Shown piece by piece: positions 22,700 to 34,643 of a stretch of DNA of 64,000 nucleotides. The notes beneath the pieces were generated by a model that saw only the letters and a list, made by a program, of their open reading frames with translations, searched no databases and was not told the DNA's origin. The stretch comes from Klebsormidium nitens. Lineage: Eukaryota; Streptophyta; Klebsormidiophyceae; Klebsormidiales; Klebsormidiaceae. The translations under genes were made by a program, and so were the position numbers. Position 1 is the stretch's first letter. Each line of letters opens with the position of its first letter. The stretch spans positions 124,001-188,000 of the forward strand of contig DF237049.1 in NCBI GenBank assembly GCA_000708835.1, read 5' to 3'.

Positions 22700-24652
22700 T
22701 ATGGAGCTGACGTCACGACGCTAACCACTACCACCTCAGCCGAAAAGGGGTTTGGGCAGGGACTCGGCGATACTACTGACACAGTGCAACCCTTTTCCGG
22801 TGCACAGGCGGGACTAAGTTAGGATGTATCCGGTGGAGGAGCTTCGCTTACCACGTGCCTTGCTGTTTCTGTATACCGTTGCGTGTCGCCCACAACGTGA
22901 GAAGGTATGGTGGGCGGCTGGGGAGGAGTGAATCAGAGTCTATCAAAGTATTCTTTGTAGTTAGTAGCATATAGGAAAGGTTGTCGGGTTGATGCTTGAT
23001 CCATTCTCAGGACCACGCCACTCGCAGAACGTTCTGACCATCGACATAGAGGTACGGTAGCACATGGAGACGTGGGGCTTGTGATCAAGCAGGTAACTGA
23101 ACATGCGAGGACACGTAGTAGGCTATAGATGGATGATGCATGTAAATTATACTTTTGAATCTGATGTTTGGTGTCCAAAGCAGGGTGCATGGGCCATCGC
23201 TTGAGGATCAGGACTTCATTCGATTAGAGATCGTACCTATAATTGCGAGCTCTTCTCCATGCATGCTAGCACATGTACGGCGCCGGCATGGGGCCGGCTA
23301 TATCTGTATGAGTCCATCTTGAAGGTCGAAGTTTTCCGATTTCGAGCTAGCTATAACTATTTATATGCAACCTGTAATCTGCCGGAGCGCGCACTGCAGG
23401 CCCTCTTGGCGCGGCCGGATGCAACGTATATACAAGCTCTCAATACCTATCTTAGTATCAATTGCGATCCCCCTTGTACAGCCATATGGAACTGATGCAC
23501 CTGGGGTCATGATCTGCTGGATCGTCGTGCACTCGGGGTTCTGCTGGAGTTGGAGAATTCACGGTCGGCCCATGATCGCGTCCACATCGTTAATTGCATA
23601 TACAAGCAGATCGACTTTATGGAGTCATGCATGCATACAAGCAGATCGACTTCATGTTGCGTACAGGATTTCTAGCTTGCACTAAGGTGCGAGTACGCGA
23701 TCATGGTTATGATATATGGTGTTTAATTAATTCCTAGCTCTGTCACAATGCAATGTGCAGCTGCCTAGCTAAGCCTGCAGTGCGCGGCAAACTGTTCTCC
23801 GATTAGTATGATCGACATGGTGGCCGCCACCACGCCGGGCGGCATGCACCAGGGCAGTCACTATGGGCATATATGGACCAGCACGTCTAGAAAACGCTTT
23901 CTAGCGCCACTGCACCATGCGCACTTGTAGCGAGTTACTAAGTAGCCAATCCATGCACTGTTGTGCAAATAACAACAGGCAGCAGTGACTCGCACATGGA
24001 CTCTCGTGGGCGTCCAACTGAGTACATGGCTCTTCGAAGTACAAACAATAGGAGCGGGTTCACACACGAGAAGTAACCATCATACGAGTTATCGACAAGC
24101 AGCCAAAAAAATCTCAACGAGTAAGCCTCGAGATTCCGCAGGGACCCCGGCGAGCCCCAGTGTTCGGCCCGCCCCGTAACCATATAACGCATAAATCACT
24201 CTTTGTTGGGCAGCCGTCTTGCGACTAGATCAAGTGATCGCCACCGGAGGCCTGGTCACGGCACGAAGTAGCTCCGATTCACACGTTATCAAGATCAGCT
24301 GCGGTGAAAGCTGACGTGCCACTGTATCTGACTTCATAGCGCGTCAGTAACACTAAAGGCTCTTGAGCTCGCACACGCAATGGTGGTTCATTCTTTAACG
24401 GGCTGTGAACGGGTCGGCTCTGGGTGTCCAGCAGACCGCAATGCGAGTCGGATACCTTTGAAGAGACTCCTGTCCGAACACCTATAGATTGCCTGAAGCT
24501 GAGCCTTGAAGACCAAACGTTTGAAGATTGTGCACATGCTTTTAGCGGAGGTATTTCCATCATTCCCGTCAACAGAAGTTGCGGGCTTCTTTCTGACGTA
24601 CACGATCTCCGGCCAACGGAATTGAGCTTCGAGTGGGCCCGTTGTGCGCCCT
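22700..24652. other. intergenic region between convergent gene ends
   Basis: Lies between the stop of the COBRA-like gene (+) and the stop of the primase gene (-). No supported gene. A short imperfect direct repeat (core ACAAGCAGATCGACTT, near 23600 and 23637) and GCATGCAT runs are the only structure seen. Confidence 0.5.
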
Positions 24653-27600
24653 TCAGTGGACTGGTGTCACCGGGCTGGCCCTCTCTGCCGCAGGCTGACG
24701 CTCGGCCACCGGGGGGGTCCCCTGCGCGGTGGGGTCGTCCCCTTCTCTGCTCTGCAGCAGAAACAGGGCGCCTGCTGTCAAGGCGCCGACGCCGGTGGGC
24801 AAGGCGTCCGGACAATCCCGTCTCATGCGCTTGCCGGCGGCGCGCGCTAACCATTGGACGGAAAAACGGAATCTTAAGAGTCGGCGAGACAGCAAAGCCG
24901 TCCAGATCAAGTAGAGAGCAGCGGGCAGGCGTCATTCCGTGGACATTGAAAGAACGAAACGGTGAGCGTATGTAATGGTGGGCGGTTGAGCTCACCGCGG
25001 CCCGCTTCCTGCTCTCGTCGAAGTACTGGTTGGGGTGGTTGATGCCCGACTCGCACGGCGCGCCGTGCACGCCCTCGAACGTCGCCGCGCACGCCAACTG
25101 CGATCACAGCGCCCACAACCCAGTCACCACACCGGTCGCCAGTATGAAAATTGAGCTCGGGCGGAGCGAATGATCTATGATAACGGCGAAAGCACAGGGG
25201 CGTTCTCGAAGGCTGCCAGGTGATCGTTTGCTGAGGCTCATAAGTGTCAAGATGCTTGAAAGACGAATGGATACAAGCAAGTTGACTGGCCACTCAAATT
25301 GATGGGTGCGTACCTGGTAGTGGTGATTCTTCACTTTGGTCATGACGTCATCGATCGTTTTCCGGTTTAGCCGCATCCGCCCCAGCGCGGCCGAGAGGTT
25401 GTCCTGGCTGCAGACATCAAACGAACAGTCAGAATGGCAAACAGACCTGAAAGTCAGTTTATGCAAGACCAGCAGACTAGATTAGTTCCTCCGCGTGTCC
25501 GCCCCGCCCTGCCTGCCAGCGCCACGGCAAATACTGGCGGCTTTTTACTTAGCGGACAAACTTCACGTTCTTCTGTACTGCGGTGTTTTTGGTGTTTTAA
25601 CCGGGTTGGCAAACGGCAGTCACTAGACAGAACAGGAGCGGGGAAGACTATTCCGCGAGCACAGTCCTATGGACTGCCCCCCAAGTGGTGCGCGGCGCAC
25701 CTGAAGTGGCGGTACGGGCAGCCGTGGTGGTCGCCCACTCCGGGCGTGGAGCTGATGATCTTGATGCAGCTGTACGGCGTGTAGTCCTGCACCACGCGCG
25801 CGCACGACACCTTAGCGACAAGGCGGGCATGATGCGAACGCGCTAGCCCAGGGCGGGACCACGCCAGAACCAAGTCCCTTTTTCGAGCTTGCCAAAGCTT
25901 CCTCCAAAACTAGCAGTTGGTAGGCTCATCAAGTACTCTATTCGACCATTTCGGGGAATTTGCACATGACTGTCGATTTAAAGAATCGGCCTGTACACAT
26001 GAGCAGGCTTCAGTTCATGTTGCAAAGAAAACGAGCTGTTCGCTTGAGGGTCCAGAAGCAAGCGACTTCGTCTCTGGCCTCAGGTAGAAGACCTGATAAA
26101 CCTGTAGCACAATAGCCACCGCAGAGCGGGTCGATCCTCCTCCACCGGAGACAAGGCGGCGAAACCTGCCCGGCTGCCGTCAGCTCACCGTGCGCTTGCC
26201 CTCCTTGCCGTAGTTGTGCCGCACGTTGTAGGCGTACTCCTTGTCGAACTTGTCCACGCCGAACTGCGGCGCACAGCGGCACAGCCGGTCAGCCGGGAAC
26301 GGGAAGAGAGAGAGCGGCCAGGCGGAGGCAGGGAAGCCGTGGTGGGCAGGCAGAACAAGAAGGGGTCGAGACAAAAGACATGTCGAGAAGGAGGGAGGAA
26401 GGCAAGGCGGCTCTACACAACGGTCGAAAGATACAGGCCAGATCCCGAGCAGTTTGAAGACAAGGAAGGCAAGTGCCCTTACCTTCTGTGCAAACTCGGT
26501 CCTCCAGAAGGTGAGAGCGTCCTCTAGAGTCAAACCGATGCCCTGTGAGACATGGAACAGCGCACCGTCATACCACCGCAGAGTCGGACGATCGTCCTCC
26601 ACGTTTCTACCACTGGTTTCGCTCATGGACAATGTATCTGCCGCGCAGCCACTGCGTTGCATGTGCTTCAATTACAGACACAGAATCGTAGCTCCGAAAA
26701 CGTTACGGTTAACTCAATCATGCGAAGTGCTTCCGAATCCAGATAAAGAAGTCGGATCTCGTCGCAACACCGCTGCTGCATATGTAGTCCAAGCCTGGTG
26801 CGATGAGGCAGCCAGACGACCGCATCTTGCTTTAAAAGCCTGTGGCTCTGCATATCCAGAGGCAGGCAGAGTTGCGTGGCGCTGACCTTGAGGAAGAGGC
26901 CGAGCTGCTGCCGTCCCCCGTGCTTGAGGTGGTGGTCGTCGCGCACTTTGTGCAGCAGGTGCTGCATACACAGCGGGAACGACGCGGCCGCGAGCGCGTC
27001 CACGTCGGCCACGCGCACGCCTGCCTTGGTGGACGGCGTCGAGTAGTCGGGGCCCAGGTACCGGGACGACAACGCCTCCACCACCTGGCAGCGCGGGAAA
27101 GGGGGTGAGCCGGGGTGGGGCAACAGCAGGTACTCATTAAGCGGTTGTCTGGCTAGTTCTATAGCAAGTATTCAAGAAACACAATTCAAACAGCCACATC
27201 CGGGGAGAACTTTGGTTCGAGAACTCAGCGGACCTCTTCCTGAGTAGGTTCTTTGTTGTTGGCGGACTGAGTTCACTGACGAGCTCCGGCTTACGGGTAG
27301 CCAGGGATTCTGAGGGCAGCAGCCCGCATGAATTCCGATTGATACAGAACAAACTTTCTCACGAGTGCCCGGCCACAAAGAGCGGCTGTTGACGTAGCTC
27401 TATATGGCAACTCACTGAACCCCTCTGAGCACGGCGCCAGACAAGATTGACGATCGAGGATTCTTACCGGAGTAAGCCGATCCTTTTCTTGCGCTTCGAT
27501 CTTGGCGTTCCATTGACTGCAACGAGCCCAACAAGGACATTTCAGGTCTGATAGGACAGTGCCCCTGCGGCAGATTCGCTGATCCAGCTTTGGTTTCGCT

Positions 27601-30068
27601 GACGGATGGGACGTTAACAACTCTCGAGCTTCAGCCCTTCCCGGAAGCATCGACCTAATGTGTCGAGTTTGCGTCAGTCATCGGCAGTCCGACGCCGGCT
27701 GCAGCGGTCGAATCAGCAACATCGACTTGACGGCCGGTCACGAGCCTCCACGTCATCTGGAAATGGTGCTATGGGCGGCTTCGGAAGGAGCACTTGCCTG
27801 CGCGTCAGCGTGAGGGACTTGGACAGCCGGGTGCGGAAGTGACCCACCACCAGCGCAGCCAGCTGCACACAGGAAAGCGTTGTGTAGTCGGAAGGAGATT
27901 GCGTTGGAATTGTCTATGGTCCTTCGCCCTTCTTTGCACGCACCAGTGTTCGAACCCAGGGAGCCTGTCAGCTCGAAGAAGAAACCCAAAACGCCGATCT
28001 GAGAGACTGGTTTTTCGTCACAATGCAAGCCAAAAGTGGAACACTTTGTAACTTCAACAGCAGGCCCAACCAGGCTCGATCGGTTTTGACCGACAAGGGA
28101 ATGAGTATAAGTGAGCCTTTGTTTGAAAAACGACGACCATCCTAAAGCACGGCCGTACCTGGTCGCGTGGCACGTAGGCCCAGCCTTTGCTGAGCAGGAC
28201 TTTGCGTCCGGCCACCAGCTCAGGGACGTCCTCAAAAGGCACCTTGTAGTACACGCTCTCAGCTGCACAAAGACGTACTTCCAAGAATGTTGTACTGGCA
28301 AGGTCACTCTCCCAACACCCTTCCAGAAGGTCGACTTTTCAGATTACAAAGCCAAGGAGAACAGCTACTCAGTCGAGGTGCTGCAACAGCCTTCAGCCAA
28401 GTGACACTTCCTCTTTCAGGCACGGGGCTAGACTATGCGTGGTGCCCCCTTCCAGCAGCTTAGTGGACTTCCAACGAGAAGCCGGTCATCCACCTGATGA
28501 AGATAGATCAAACGTACCTGTTGCCCCGGCCCCCGCTACTGAACGAGCCACCTGCAGCAGCTTGTCCTTGTGCGCCTGCATGGCAAGGGCAAGCAGCTTC
28601 GAATCTGCCGTCGTTGCTGGCAACACGGACTTGAACTGTGACTAAGGCGGGCTCTATTGGACCTAACCTTCCACCCCAGGACCTCGGAACCATAGCTATC
28701 CTTCCAAAGCAAGCATAACCGGTGAATGCTCAAGAAGGAGTCGGCTCTGTATGAGGGTGTTTAATGTGTTGACGGACAGATGCGCGGTCCATTTCCGAAG
28801 CAGCTCCCAATGATCCACCATGCCCTGGCTTTTCTGCCTGTCGTTCATGATGTTGCCGCCCTGCCAGAGGTAGTCTACCCAGAAACGGCTGTTTCGTGGC
28901 TCACCTCCAGCTCTGCATTGGCCACTGGGTTGTAGGGCAGGCCGCTCTCAGTGAGGAAGCGGCGCTGCGCATCGGGGCTCTCCATCCGGAAGCGGTACCG
29001 GAAGAGAGCGCTCTCCTGGCTCAGCAGCCACTTGCGCAGGTCCTCTCTGGAAACGTGACGGGCATTGTTCAAACACGCAAAAACATCACACAAAGAAGAC
29101 ATTCTCATGAGATGAGGGGACTCTGACCAACCCAAGGAGCAAGACCGCAAAAAGATCACTTGCAAGAGCGCACCGCTGTATCAGTGGTATCCAACAACCA
29201 GACCAACTGATTCACATTTTGTGACTTAGCGAGGTACATGGCAAAAAGGACTTTGCTTCTTGCAGATGTGGTGAGAGCAACGAGGGCCTCACGTTCGACA
29301 ATACGCTAGCCGCAACACATAGTGTGAGATGATGTCCTTCCGGGTAGTCTCTGCAGCGTCGCCCATGCGCATGTGCTTCCTCCAAAGATCATTCACCTGC
29401 ACGTCACAGCAGATTGACATTATTGACACAGATGCTCCTGCTTTCCTTCTTTTCGCCTCTTCTCTTTTTCTCTCTGCGCACAATTGCCAAGAATCTGACA
29501 TTCCACCTCTTTCCTTGGAAGACCCAAGTTTGTCTACTTCAACCTGTTCACACTCATGCATGGTGGGCATTTTCAGTGGCCACCAGAGCACTTCCGTGTG
29601 GGTTTCTGAAAGTGGAGGTGCTCACCACTGACTCAAGTTCGTCAGGCTTCCGACCACGCGAACGAGCCTCCTCAACACCCTTCAGCACTGCATCAGGAGT
29701 ACGGTTTCAAACTCGTGAAGTGAAAGGGACTTTCTTTTCATGGTGGGCAGGTTGATATGACTGATTGGCAGACCAATCAGCAGATAACAAAAGCCTCCCA
29801 TGCACCAAACATATATATTCATGCAATGGCAAAGCTTTTAAGTCCTTCTTGAGTCGAAGCACGGGACGGTCAGAGAACAGCCGAATCTTTCCGGTGGGGT
29901 CGTACCTCTGAGCCTGTCAAGCGCAAACTGCTCAAACTCCTCCAGAGCCACGTCTTCGATTGGTGGCACCTGGTACATGGTCAGCTGCGCCCCGCTGGCC
30001 GTGTAGTCTCCATGGAGAGGAGACGCAGCCCCGCTCTTCCGCTTGTTGGGCACGTTGGAGAAGTTCAT
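24653..30068 (-). CDS. PRIM2: DNA primase large subunit (p58/PriL)
   Basis: Fifteen minus-strand exons with continuous phase: 30068-29906, 29687-29626, 29396-29293, 29046-28905, 28575-28518, 28262-28159, 27862-27798, 27516-27468, 27084-26887, 26542-26483, 26263-26189, 25786-25701, 25407-25314, 25097-24996, 24751-24653; 486 residues (human 509). It matches eukaryotic PriL throughout: [112 protein letters not shown]. The four cysteines that bind the 4Fe-4S cluster are all present ([20 protein letters not shown]). The protein works with PriS and Pol alpha to make RNA-DNA primers in the nucleus. Intron 7 begins with GC (CAG|GCAAGT at 27797); the only nearby GT donor breaks the frame of the next two exons. 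The C-terminal exon is a short Pro/Ala/Glu-rich tail. Confidence 0.95.
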
Positions 30069-30587
30069 CCTGGCCCCCGCTGGTCTGTCACACCTTTTGA
30101 AACCTGCCTACCCCCCAATCAAGTGCAGTGCGCGTCTTCAAGTCCGCCACCGGGCAGGATGTGCTTCATTGCGGATGTGCACCGCAGATTTGAGTGCAAT
30201 CACTAGCACGGGCTGCTGGTTTTTGGTGTCCCCAATCCGAAAGGTTTGCGACGCATCACTTCCCATACACGTTGGAAGTGCTAGTGATTGTGTCCGCAGT
30301 CCACCCAGCCCTCTTGCTGCTTATTGAGTCAGATTTACCAGATTGCGAGCTCAGCTGAGCCACAATTTGAAGTTTTTACAGGTTCTAATATATACTACAC
30401 TACCTAATAAGAATGAGCCGCAGCTTTCAAAAGTTCATGTGGCGCATTGGAATTGTGATTCTGCTTTTATGGCGGATTTCCAAGTCAATCAACGCTCGTG
30501 CTGTATCACCACTGCGTAGCCAACCCAATCCTGAGCTCACTCGAAGTCTGCTGAGAACATTTTAGGTGCCAATTTGCTACCACATGA

Positions 30588-30911
30588 ACACTGTCTGGAG
30601 AAACCCACCGCCTGCCCTCCTTCACTCCCGAAGGCCTTCACTACCGGCACCCTTACGAGATTGAGAGTCTCACATTCAGAACATTCGGTCTTGATTTACC
30701 GTTTTTCAAGACCCTGCAGGAGGAGCGTGCGCCCTTCAACAATCTGCTGCACCAGCCCTTTCAAGTTGCAATTGAGCATCACCTGCTCTCACTGTCAGGC
30801 TGTGGAAAAGCAGCAGTGCTGCAAAGGCTGACGCCTGCCCAGCAGGGTTTCCCACGGACTTTTGTCCCGGCCGGCCAGCTGCCGGCACCCCCCGGCCCCG
30901 TTCAGCCGGCT
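30588..30911 (+). other. exon-like open frame of unknown identity
   Basis: The frame is open from after a TGA at about 30585 to TAG at 30911 and reads like coding sequence: HRLPSFTPEGLHYRHPYEIE, then FGLDLPFFKTLQEERAPF and NNLLHQPFQVAIEHHLL. The HPYEIE motif loosely recalls linkers preceding nuclease domains, but I cannot name a family. Its last 70 bases run into the inverted-repeat element at 30840. It could be an old exon interrupted by that element. Confidence 0.25.
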
Positions 30912-31067
30912 CGATAGTCGGTCTTTGGCTGTACCGGCCGGTTGAGCTCAGCGAGTGCCTGCGTGTTCTGCCGGCTAGCAGCCGGCGGGGTGCCTTCGGC
31001 ACCGGCCGGGGTCCCATCTCGGCCGGCCAGGTCCAGGTTCTCTTGCCGGCTGTGGGAAACCCTGCTG
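30840..31067. mobile_element. 228-bp GC-rich element with perfect 16-bp terminal inverted repeats
   Basis: CAGCAGGGTTTCCCAC at 30840-30855 and its exact reverse complement at 31052-31067 bound a stretch full of CCGGCC and GCCGGC motifs that can fold back imperfectly. Size and structure suggest a non-autonomous MITE or foldback element. No convincing target-site duplication is seen (flanks CTGCC and CCTAG), so mobility is inferred only from the termini. Confidence 0.55.
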
Positions 31068-31783
31068 CCTAGTGCCGTGGCCCGTGATGGGGGTCATGTT
31101 CAGATTTTTGGCGGGAGGCTGACTCGACTCAATGACTGCCACATGTCAAGGACCAAGCCCACGATGAAGTGTTCGAGCTTCTTTATAGCCGTCGATGTTT
31201 TCTGCGCGCGTGAGTTTGTGTGAGGTTGAACCGGTAATACACGACCAGTGGCAGAACTTAGAAGAACCTGGGTAGTCCTGACCAACACTACGGGGAGCGC
31301 ATCAGGGATGCAGGGTAGCCTTTCAGGTAGAAGCCTAGGACAGCTTGAAAACCAATCAAGGGACTCGACCGGCTTGAAAGTGAAGAGTACCGTATCTTTA
31401 TGCATCTCTTTTGATAGTGCATAATGCATGCATAGAGTCAACGAACCACACTAGATTGCGTACATATAACCGCTAATATACCTGCCCTCTTGTATTGGCG
31501 GACTTCTGCTGATTGGCTGGCATACCGACATCACCTGCCTTCTTGAATGAGAATGCTGTGGGCTTTTCTGACCTCTAGTATCTTTTTGAACCACTACCAC
31601 CCGCCAATTATTCTTACGATCGTGCTCATACCTGTCATACAGGCCATTTTTGTGCGGTGCTGAAGATTGCTAGCCGGCTGCGGTGACTAGTGGCAACTTA
31701 TGAGTCGGGGTTCTCATAAGCTCTGAATGCAGCACGTCGGTTCATACAGTGGCTACCTACACGACTGAACATCAGAAAACGCC

Positions 31784-33352
31784 ATGGCCGTCGAACCCGA
31801 GAGATGGACCCGGGGTTCTGGCAACGGCATTGGCCCCTCCAGCCATCGCAACCAATACCGGTATGATGGGCATGCGCAATGCTGTAGTGCATCCGTCAGA
31901 GAATGGACAAGCAACTGCGGTTGTCGAGGTTGAAGAACAGTCACTATGTTGAATTTGTAGCATTGCTGATACTCTCCGATCAAGACCAAAGCCTCTTTTC
32001 AGGATGCGAGCTTGTCTTATGGTAGAAGATTGTGACAATAGCTAGCCAGGCTAGGGGTAGCAGGTTGCTGTTCCATGCTTCGTCAAGCAACAACAAGACG
32101 AATGCTGCAGAGGTCAACTCTATGTAAGAAGGCTACTTTGGAGCCCATGAAAGTTGCGTCCTCAACGAGCCGGAAGTCCATCATTCGGACAGCAACTGAC
32201 GCAGCTGAGCCGTGTCCTCCGCCGTGCAGGCTGGGCGTGTGCATTGACAACTGGCAGGAAGAGGCAGCCCTGCAGCAGACGTTCCTCGAGACGGGCTCCA
32301 TTCGGGGGGCGCCGGGCAAAGTGAGGCAGGCCGTTTTACAAACGTCGATGGACAAGCTTGCAAACAGCTTCCTTATGGACGTTGTAGGAAGCGGCCAGGA
32401 GTAGGAGCACTGTTGGCATTCCTTCGAGAGCTCCCGGGCGGGCTCGGCCAGTGCAGCTCTGCAGAGTTCGTGTGGCCTGTGGCTGAAGCTTGCATGCCTG
32501 TTGTGTGCAGTTCGATGGCACCACGCTTCAAAAGGCAACGTACACGGCAGAGGGCAAGTACGGGCCGGGCATCGTACCCTCCCGAATAGACAAGGAGCCT
32601 ATTCACAACGGTATGTGGCACGGCTGGAAAGAGACCTCCTGATACTGCACACGACAAGCTCAGTAGCCCCAGGATTTCAATGAAGAACGGGATTGATGTC
32701 TTCACAGACGACTAGAACGGACCCGGTTCAAGGATACCTTCATACTTTTTGGGACACGAGGAAGAAGCATGGACAATCGTCCTCGCGCCTGCTTCCAAAT
32801 TTCTCGTTGGGGTACCCAAAGCGGCTGTCCTCGGCTGGACAAGAGGTGCGGACGCTGCAAATTTTTAACGGGGTGCGCGTTGGCTGTGTGCAGGGCTGCA
32901 TGCGGATCAGCTGTTCAGCCACTCCCGCGACCCGCGCGAGGCGTCCCTGGTCAGCCTGTCGCAGCTCACCCTGGGGCGGCCCTCCGTGGGGGATCCCCGT
33001 GTGAGCCAGCTGCTGTGGACGGGGTCCAAGCACGTCGACAGCCGAGTGCCCAACGGGCCGCCTACCGGAACGACTGCACCACGCAGTGCCGCATACCAGG
33101 TCCGCTCCAAATGACACGACGAAGTTTGTCTATTGCTCAGCGATCCGATTTGAAGAGCCATTACAGTTCGTAACAGAAACATAGGCGTCAGAAAAAGCTG
33201 ACGGACGGCAGTGGGATTGGAAGGCCTGGCATCGTCCGAGCATCCAATCGAGGGCTCCCGAGTTTCCTCTACTGAAGGCGTTGTCCTCTTTTCCCGTTCA
33301 GGAGAAGCTGCGGAAGGAAGCGACATACGACATGTACACATCTACTGCCAGG
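31784..33352 (+). CDS. uncharacterised protein, 3'-incomplete (gap follows)
   Basis: Exons with consistent phase: 31784-31860, 32230-32320, 32511-32610, 32894-33099, 33302-33352; ends at a clean GTAAGC donor, with the next exon probably in or beyond the N gap. ATG 31784 sits in GCCATGG. The 175 residues seen are soluble, polar and rich in Gly/Ser/Arg: SSHRNQYRLGVCIDNWQEE, FDGTTLQKATYTAEGKYGPG, HADQLFSHSRDPREASLVSL, EKLRKEATYDMYTSTAR. No signal peptide, membrane segment or known catalytic motif is visible. The style (short Tyr/Arg/Trp motifs in an extended chain, NWQEE) recalls axonemal microtubule-associated proteins such as CFAP68, but the likeness is too weak for a name. Confidence 0.6.
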
Positions 33353-34643
33353 GTAAGCGACGTCATTCATTGTGTAATAGACGGAGCATGACGAAGTTTC
33401 GAATCTTGATGGAGAGTACTCCAACGTTGAAGCACTACTGATAATGCTCGGAGTCGATCGAAGTCTTGCTAAGGGTGCGCGTCGACCGAAAAGCTGCAAA
33501 ACGCTTTCCAGATTTCTTAGCCAATCGGATGGTTTTCAGATCCACGTGGTAGACCAAGGTACATACCCAGAAGAGAAATATGGCTTGAAGAGCACCGTAC
33601 CTCCTACNNNNNNNNNNNNNNNNNNNNNNNNNNNNNNNNNNNNNNNNNNNNNNNNNNNNNNNNNNNNNNNNNNNNNNNNNNNNNNNNNNNNNNNNNNNNN
33701 NNNNNNNNNNNNNNNNNNNNNNNNNNNNNNNNNNNNNNNNNNNNNNNNNNNNNNNNNNNNNNNNNNNNNNNNNNNNNNNNNNNNNNNNNNNNNNNNNNNN
33801 NNNNNNNNNNNNNNNNNNNNNNNNNNNNNNNNNNNNNNNNNNNNNNNNNNNNNNNGACGCGCAACCTAACACTTGTCACAATCATCCCCGGCACAAGGAT
33901 GAGGAGTGTAGCTGCGGTATGGACTTCGGGTATACGTGAAGACGTGGGAATGCGCAACATGTCCGTTGAAATAAGCAAGCTCTTCCTTGATGGCAGGAAG
34001 CAACGGAAGCTACAGCTAATCTTGCAACTGATGGAGCTTGCAAGCGGCAACTCGCACTGCCGCAATCAGAAGGTGGGCAAAGGTGAGCATCGCCCACTCT
34101 TGGAAGCATCAACTAGATCATTCTTGCCGTTAGTCAAAAGATTTAAGTAAACGCGAAGAAGCAAAGGTGTACACATGCATCAAGAACAGACACTTTGCTT
34201 TACAATTTGCAACGTCCAGACAACATATCACGAGCCGCGCATGGCTTTTGAATGTGTATGGGACCGTGAAGAATCCTGTCTGAGGGGCGCCATTGGCACG
34301 CATGCAGGCCGCAGATCGGGCGGAAAGCATCGGGCGAGTTCGTAAAGTCCTTGGAAGCTCCTCATCGCACAGTGGGCCTGCGGACGTGAAGCTACGGTGG
34401 TACATACTCTACGTATACAAATTCAGGTCAATGTACATACGCGTGTGGCAAGCGTGCTTCGAAGGCCGTATTTTAGCAAGGGATCTTAGGGCAAGTAGAA
34501 ACTTCGTCAGCATACGGATCGAGCTGGCCAGACTCATAGGGAGCACGCAACAGTAGTTGTCACAGCAAGTGTCCAACTGGACTTTTTGAGTTTTACAGCA
34601 CTGTGACCTTGTTGCCAAACATAAAGCTGGATGCTTTCTGCCC
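33353..34643. other. region containing the assembly gap, no gene resolved
   Basis: Follows the last visible exon of the gene at 31784 and precedes the 3' end of the minus-strand CASP-like gene. Positions 33608-33855 are N. Frames on either side (for example 33899-34150) lack recognisable content. The missing C-terminal exon(s) of the upstream gene probably lie here. Confidence 0.6.
33608..33855. other. assembly gap (248 N)
   Basis: A continuous run of 248 N. It shows that this is a scaffolded assembly, and the gap likely interrupts the 3' part of the gene starting at 31784. Confidence 1.

Larger units (their letters stand above)
30069..31783. other. intergenic region with an exon-like open frame and an inverted-repeat element
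   Basis: Between the divergent starts of the primase gene (-) and the unknown gene at 31784 (+). It holds an open plus-strand frame at about 30588-30911 and the 228-bp inverted-repeat element. The rest, including 31070-31780, shows nothing recognisable. Confidence 0.5.
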
